A DNA stretch of 64,000 nucleotides from Aspergillus flavus (taxonomy: Eukaryota > Ascomycota > Eurotiomycetes > Eurotiales > Aspergillaceae), in assembly GCF_009017415.1 (NCBI RefSeq), contig NC_092404.1, positions 1,488,001-1,552,000 of the forward strand. The letters run 5' to 3'. Below the pieces are notes generated by a model. The model saw nothing but the letters and a program-made list of their open reading frames with translations, was not told the origin of the DNA and made no database searches. The position numbers and the translations under genes are program-made. Shown here piece by piece: positions 60,804 to 64,000 of this stretch (the first letter of the stretch is position 1; each line of letters starts with the position of its first letter).

Positions 60804-63800
60804 GGCCATGCCCTGGGGGGTACATTTACACAACTATAGATCTAATTTCGCTTTCTGATCTTTCCTATCACAGTCAACTTTGCATAGTATGGATGTAGCA
60901 TATCAAAATGACGGTATCTTCTGTCCTCATACACACCGACATCTCACAATGTATGATATTAGTCCGCAGGCAAACCTGAAGCTGAAACGATGGTAGATCG
61001 TTAGCCAAACGGTGTAACGAAGTGAGGCGCCAGATTCGACATGTCACAAGGTACTAATTAAGGAAATGATCGAGATTTCAGCCGAGGCATTCCCTGAATA
61101 TCAAATCCTACCTTGCAGGTGAACAGCGACCGCCTTACATCTCTCGAATGTATCCCGTTGCCTACACTATCACGAATCTGAACTCGGGATATGGACTGAG
61201 TGCCCGTCATGTACTTGGGGGAGTGATGAAAGAACCGAATAGACCGTTTGCCAATGCGAGTCATGCTCTTGGTGAGTGAGTGTCCTAGACTAAGTGACAA
61301 GCGTATATACATAACTGCGATCAATTCGTCAGTATGGGATAATTGTTTGAAACTATCCCATTCACACTACTTCTCGAGCCCATATACAAAGCTGAACCAA
61401 ACATGTCTTCATCTATTAATAACTGCAATTCCAAAATGACCTGGATTCGGAAATTGTCGAGTTGTCCCACCTCGACAAACTTACAAACATCAACTCAATC
61501 AACCGGCAAACCTAGATGACGCACAGCTTCTACCCAAGTCCACTCAAGAATAAGTATAAACAGCCTCACATTGAAACCCTCAAGCTCCAAATCTATCACT
61601 GCACTGACATCACCACAAAAACAGACCCTCACAGCGATAACCAAGAAAAGCCCACCGGTACATCAAAAGCACCATCCACATGAGAGATCACATACGTCCT
61701 TCCCTACACAGTCCAGTCCATAAGTACACTACACATACAGCTACATCACCGCGGATAAGTCCGATGCAAGAAGGTTTCGTCGCCACCTATCAGCGGCACG
61801 CGTCCAGCTGCAAGCGTCCTTGCATCGCGTCGTTAGCCTTGCGCACAAGCCCTTCCTGGTCCTGTACTTTGCACCGAGGTACCTGGTACACTGCATAGCC
61901 ATCAGATCTGGATTTCCTGTCGCCTGCAGATAAGAACGACGTGCGTCATTTTTCGCTGGGTATTCCTTGCATATCATATTTGTGGATGCATTGTTTTACT
62001 GGGTTCTCTTATCGACGGGAGATACGGAGTACAGAGCTATGCTATTCTGGGTATGTGCTACTTTGTATACTTTGAGATGGATGGACATTCTAGAAGAACT
62101 CAAGATGACTGACAAACTTACTTTGTTGGATCCACTGGTCCGCTGTCTACATACATTCATACTAGCTATAGAGTATAGTACGAATCTAGATATATAAATC
62201 AACTCAAACCAAACCATCTATCAAACACATTTAAGCCTATATTAAACCCACAACTCATTAATCTCCCAAATACTAAAACACAGAAACAATACACCCTCCA
62301 CCTACACTACACACACAGAGAAAAAGAGAGAGGAACAACCCAACCCAACATATCCCCTCCCCCTCTCAAACCCAAACCTCAACACAATCCTCAACTCCCA
62401 GATCCACAAAGTCCCCACAACGGCTCATTCGAAAAGCCGCTTACCCATCCATCCCCTCCCCGAGCAAAAAAAACTCCTCATCTAGCCGATTCCACTCGCA
62501 ATTCTGCAGGTACAATATGCAACATTGCACAATCGGGCTTGGCTGAGTTCTAACCGAGCCGATATCACCACATGATTTTCTATTTTAAATATGCTCCATG
62601 GAAAAGAAGGTTGAAGATGAAACCGACTACCCCTGAGTGAGAGTTTATGGTTAAGCTCTAAGGGGAAGGTGAATCTGGATCTGGATGCTGAATCAGAATC
62701 ATAATCAACTGGCGGGTGTGCCGTGGACTCTTCGGTTCGGTAAATGGATACGAGTGAGTGAGTACCCGCTTGCCGGGTTTGGTTCTGGTTCTGCGTTCCT
62801 GTTTCTCGGGCGAGAGGATGCTGTAGGTGCGGGTTTTTTTTTGGTCTTGGTATTTTGTTTACTGCGTAGTATCTAGGGTTTCTTTCTCCTTCGTGTCGAG
62901 TGAGACTGAGGTTCTATTCATAAGTATGTATAAAATCTGTGTTATTATCTAGGTATCGTCGAGTATGCTATGTATAGTCAGGGGAAAGGGATATACGCAT
63001 AGAGAGGTATGTATGTATGTATGCATGTACGGAATTCCCTCAATGCAATTATAATTGATTCGTGTCCGGTGTTGATCAATGTAACTCTCCTCATATAAAT
63101 CACTCACTGTATATATAAAAATACATCCCCCATGGAGATACTACGGAGTACGTAACTCATAATAAACCCAAGACCAGGATACCAATTTATGCTTAAGATT
63201 ACAAGAGCTCCAGCACAAAAGTGTAATAGATCAATGATCGGCTTATTCTATATTGTGGCTGAGGACGCATGACTACAGTACGTAGATGTCGACGCCTTCT
63301 AGAAAAAGATTCTATTTTCTAAAGTATCTCCACGGGATCCATGGTTATCCGTTTGTGTCAAATTTCAACTACCGTGCGAGGCAACCGAAGGGTTCGGATA
63401 TCTTGTCAGATTTGGGAATTTCATTATTCATTCTTTTTCATCGTCGGGCACTGTTAGAGGAATCATGCGGTCAAGCCACCGGCGGACTAAAATGTTGACC
63501 AGCTGTCCCGGGATTCTGGTGTAAAGAAATAGGAAAAGGTAAACTAAATGTAATGGATGCTACGTTGCGAGTTCTAGTGTACTTCGTGGTGTTCAAAAAG
63601 AAAATTTACTCGGTATAGATTGGCGTTATGTTGACCGACCTCAGGAACTCAATTCTCTCAATTATCAAACATCCACTTATGTCATCTTGCAGTCCAGATC
63701 GCTTGTATTCCGTACTGTGTACCAACACACTTTGTACAGAGTACAGTAAGTACACCCCTGAAGGAAAAGAGAGACCGCTTGTGGCGTTTCTCGTAAAGCG

Positions 63801-64000
63801 GCGGATAACTTCAGACCGGATGTCATTGGCTCGCTCACCGCGCGAGATGAAACGGAGCCGATCCAGACTTTCCCACTTCTTGTTCGGCTTTACTCCGGTC
63901 TGCACCGGAAAAACCACCCTTCATGGGTAAAAGTGGTAAAAGTGCCGAGGGAGGAAAAAACCCTGAAAACCAGCCAGCCCTGGAACCCGAGAATGCCCGT
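60804..64000. other. Gene-free 3' end of window
   Basis: About 3.2 kb with no supported gene. A G-poor, CA-rich stretch (about 62220-62490), a weak hairpin at 62534-62561, a TATG microsatellite, and TACGGAGTA motifs at 62023-62031 and 63142-63150 are visible. The last 250 nt become more GC-rich, possibly the promoter of a gene beyond the window. Confidence 0.45.
63008..63026. repeat. (TATG)n microsatellite
   Basis: Tandem TATG units, ending in TATGCATG. Confidence 0.85.

Noticed and set aside
63606..63930. Opposed ORFs of about 100 codons at the right end
   Set aside because: Both strands are open by chance; neither translation shows recognisable features.

Overview
This is a nuclear chromosome segment of a filamentous ascomycete, most likely Aspergillus or a close relative in Aspergillaceae. 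The genes are eukaryotic with short introns (mostly 47-90 nt, GTRNGT donors, CTAAC-type branch sites, YAG acceptors). The gene families are fungal: HET, Zn2Cys6 regulator, fused THI20, mannitol-1-phosphate dehydrogenase, SUR7/PalI. Exon structures below were built by hand from splice signals plus frame continuity.

Left part (1-14 kb): the 3' end of a HET-type protein, then four genes on the + strand: DNA polymerase alpha (POL1), a fused HMP kinase/TenA thiamine enzyme (THI20), DEAD-box helicase DBP2 with one unusually long intron, and a LovD/EstB-like serine hydrolase. Middle-left (14-29 kb): a small secreted Cys-rich protein, a class I glutamine amidotransferase-like protein, a PaiB-like FMN-binding gene broken by one in-frame TAA, a Zn2Cys6 regulator, an F-box/LRR gene also broken by a single TAA, RAD9, an RCC1-repeat protein, and a phosphate/glycerophosphodiester-type MFS permease.

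From about 29.05 to 36.5 kb I find no convincing gene. Its left edge looks like the permease promoter, with two PHO-type boxes. Right part (36.5-64 kb): SCH9 kinase and ADA2 (divergent), an enoyl-CoA hydratase, mannitol-1-phosphate dehydrogenase (mpdA), a SUR7/PalI-like membrane protein, a candidate 49-codon small ORF, COPI beta' (SEC27), a 29.9-kDa-type complex I subunit, a membrane-anchored Eps1-like PDI, a tiny five-exon gene probably encoding QCR10, and an amino-acid/choline-type permease. The last 3.2 kb has no recognisable gene.

Most genes are housekeeping (replication and checkpoint, respiration, secretion, TOR signalling, SAGA). I see no biosynthetic cluster, CRISPR array, rRNA, tRNA or intact transposon. 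The more unusual observations are the two otherwise intact genes each carrying one nonsense codon, the long DBP2 intron at the motif V junction, the structured intron and minimal exons of the QCR10-like gene, an intergenic TACGGAGTA motif, and the 7.5-kb gene-poor block. None of these amounts to a clearly new system.
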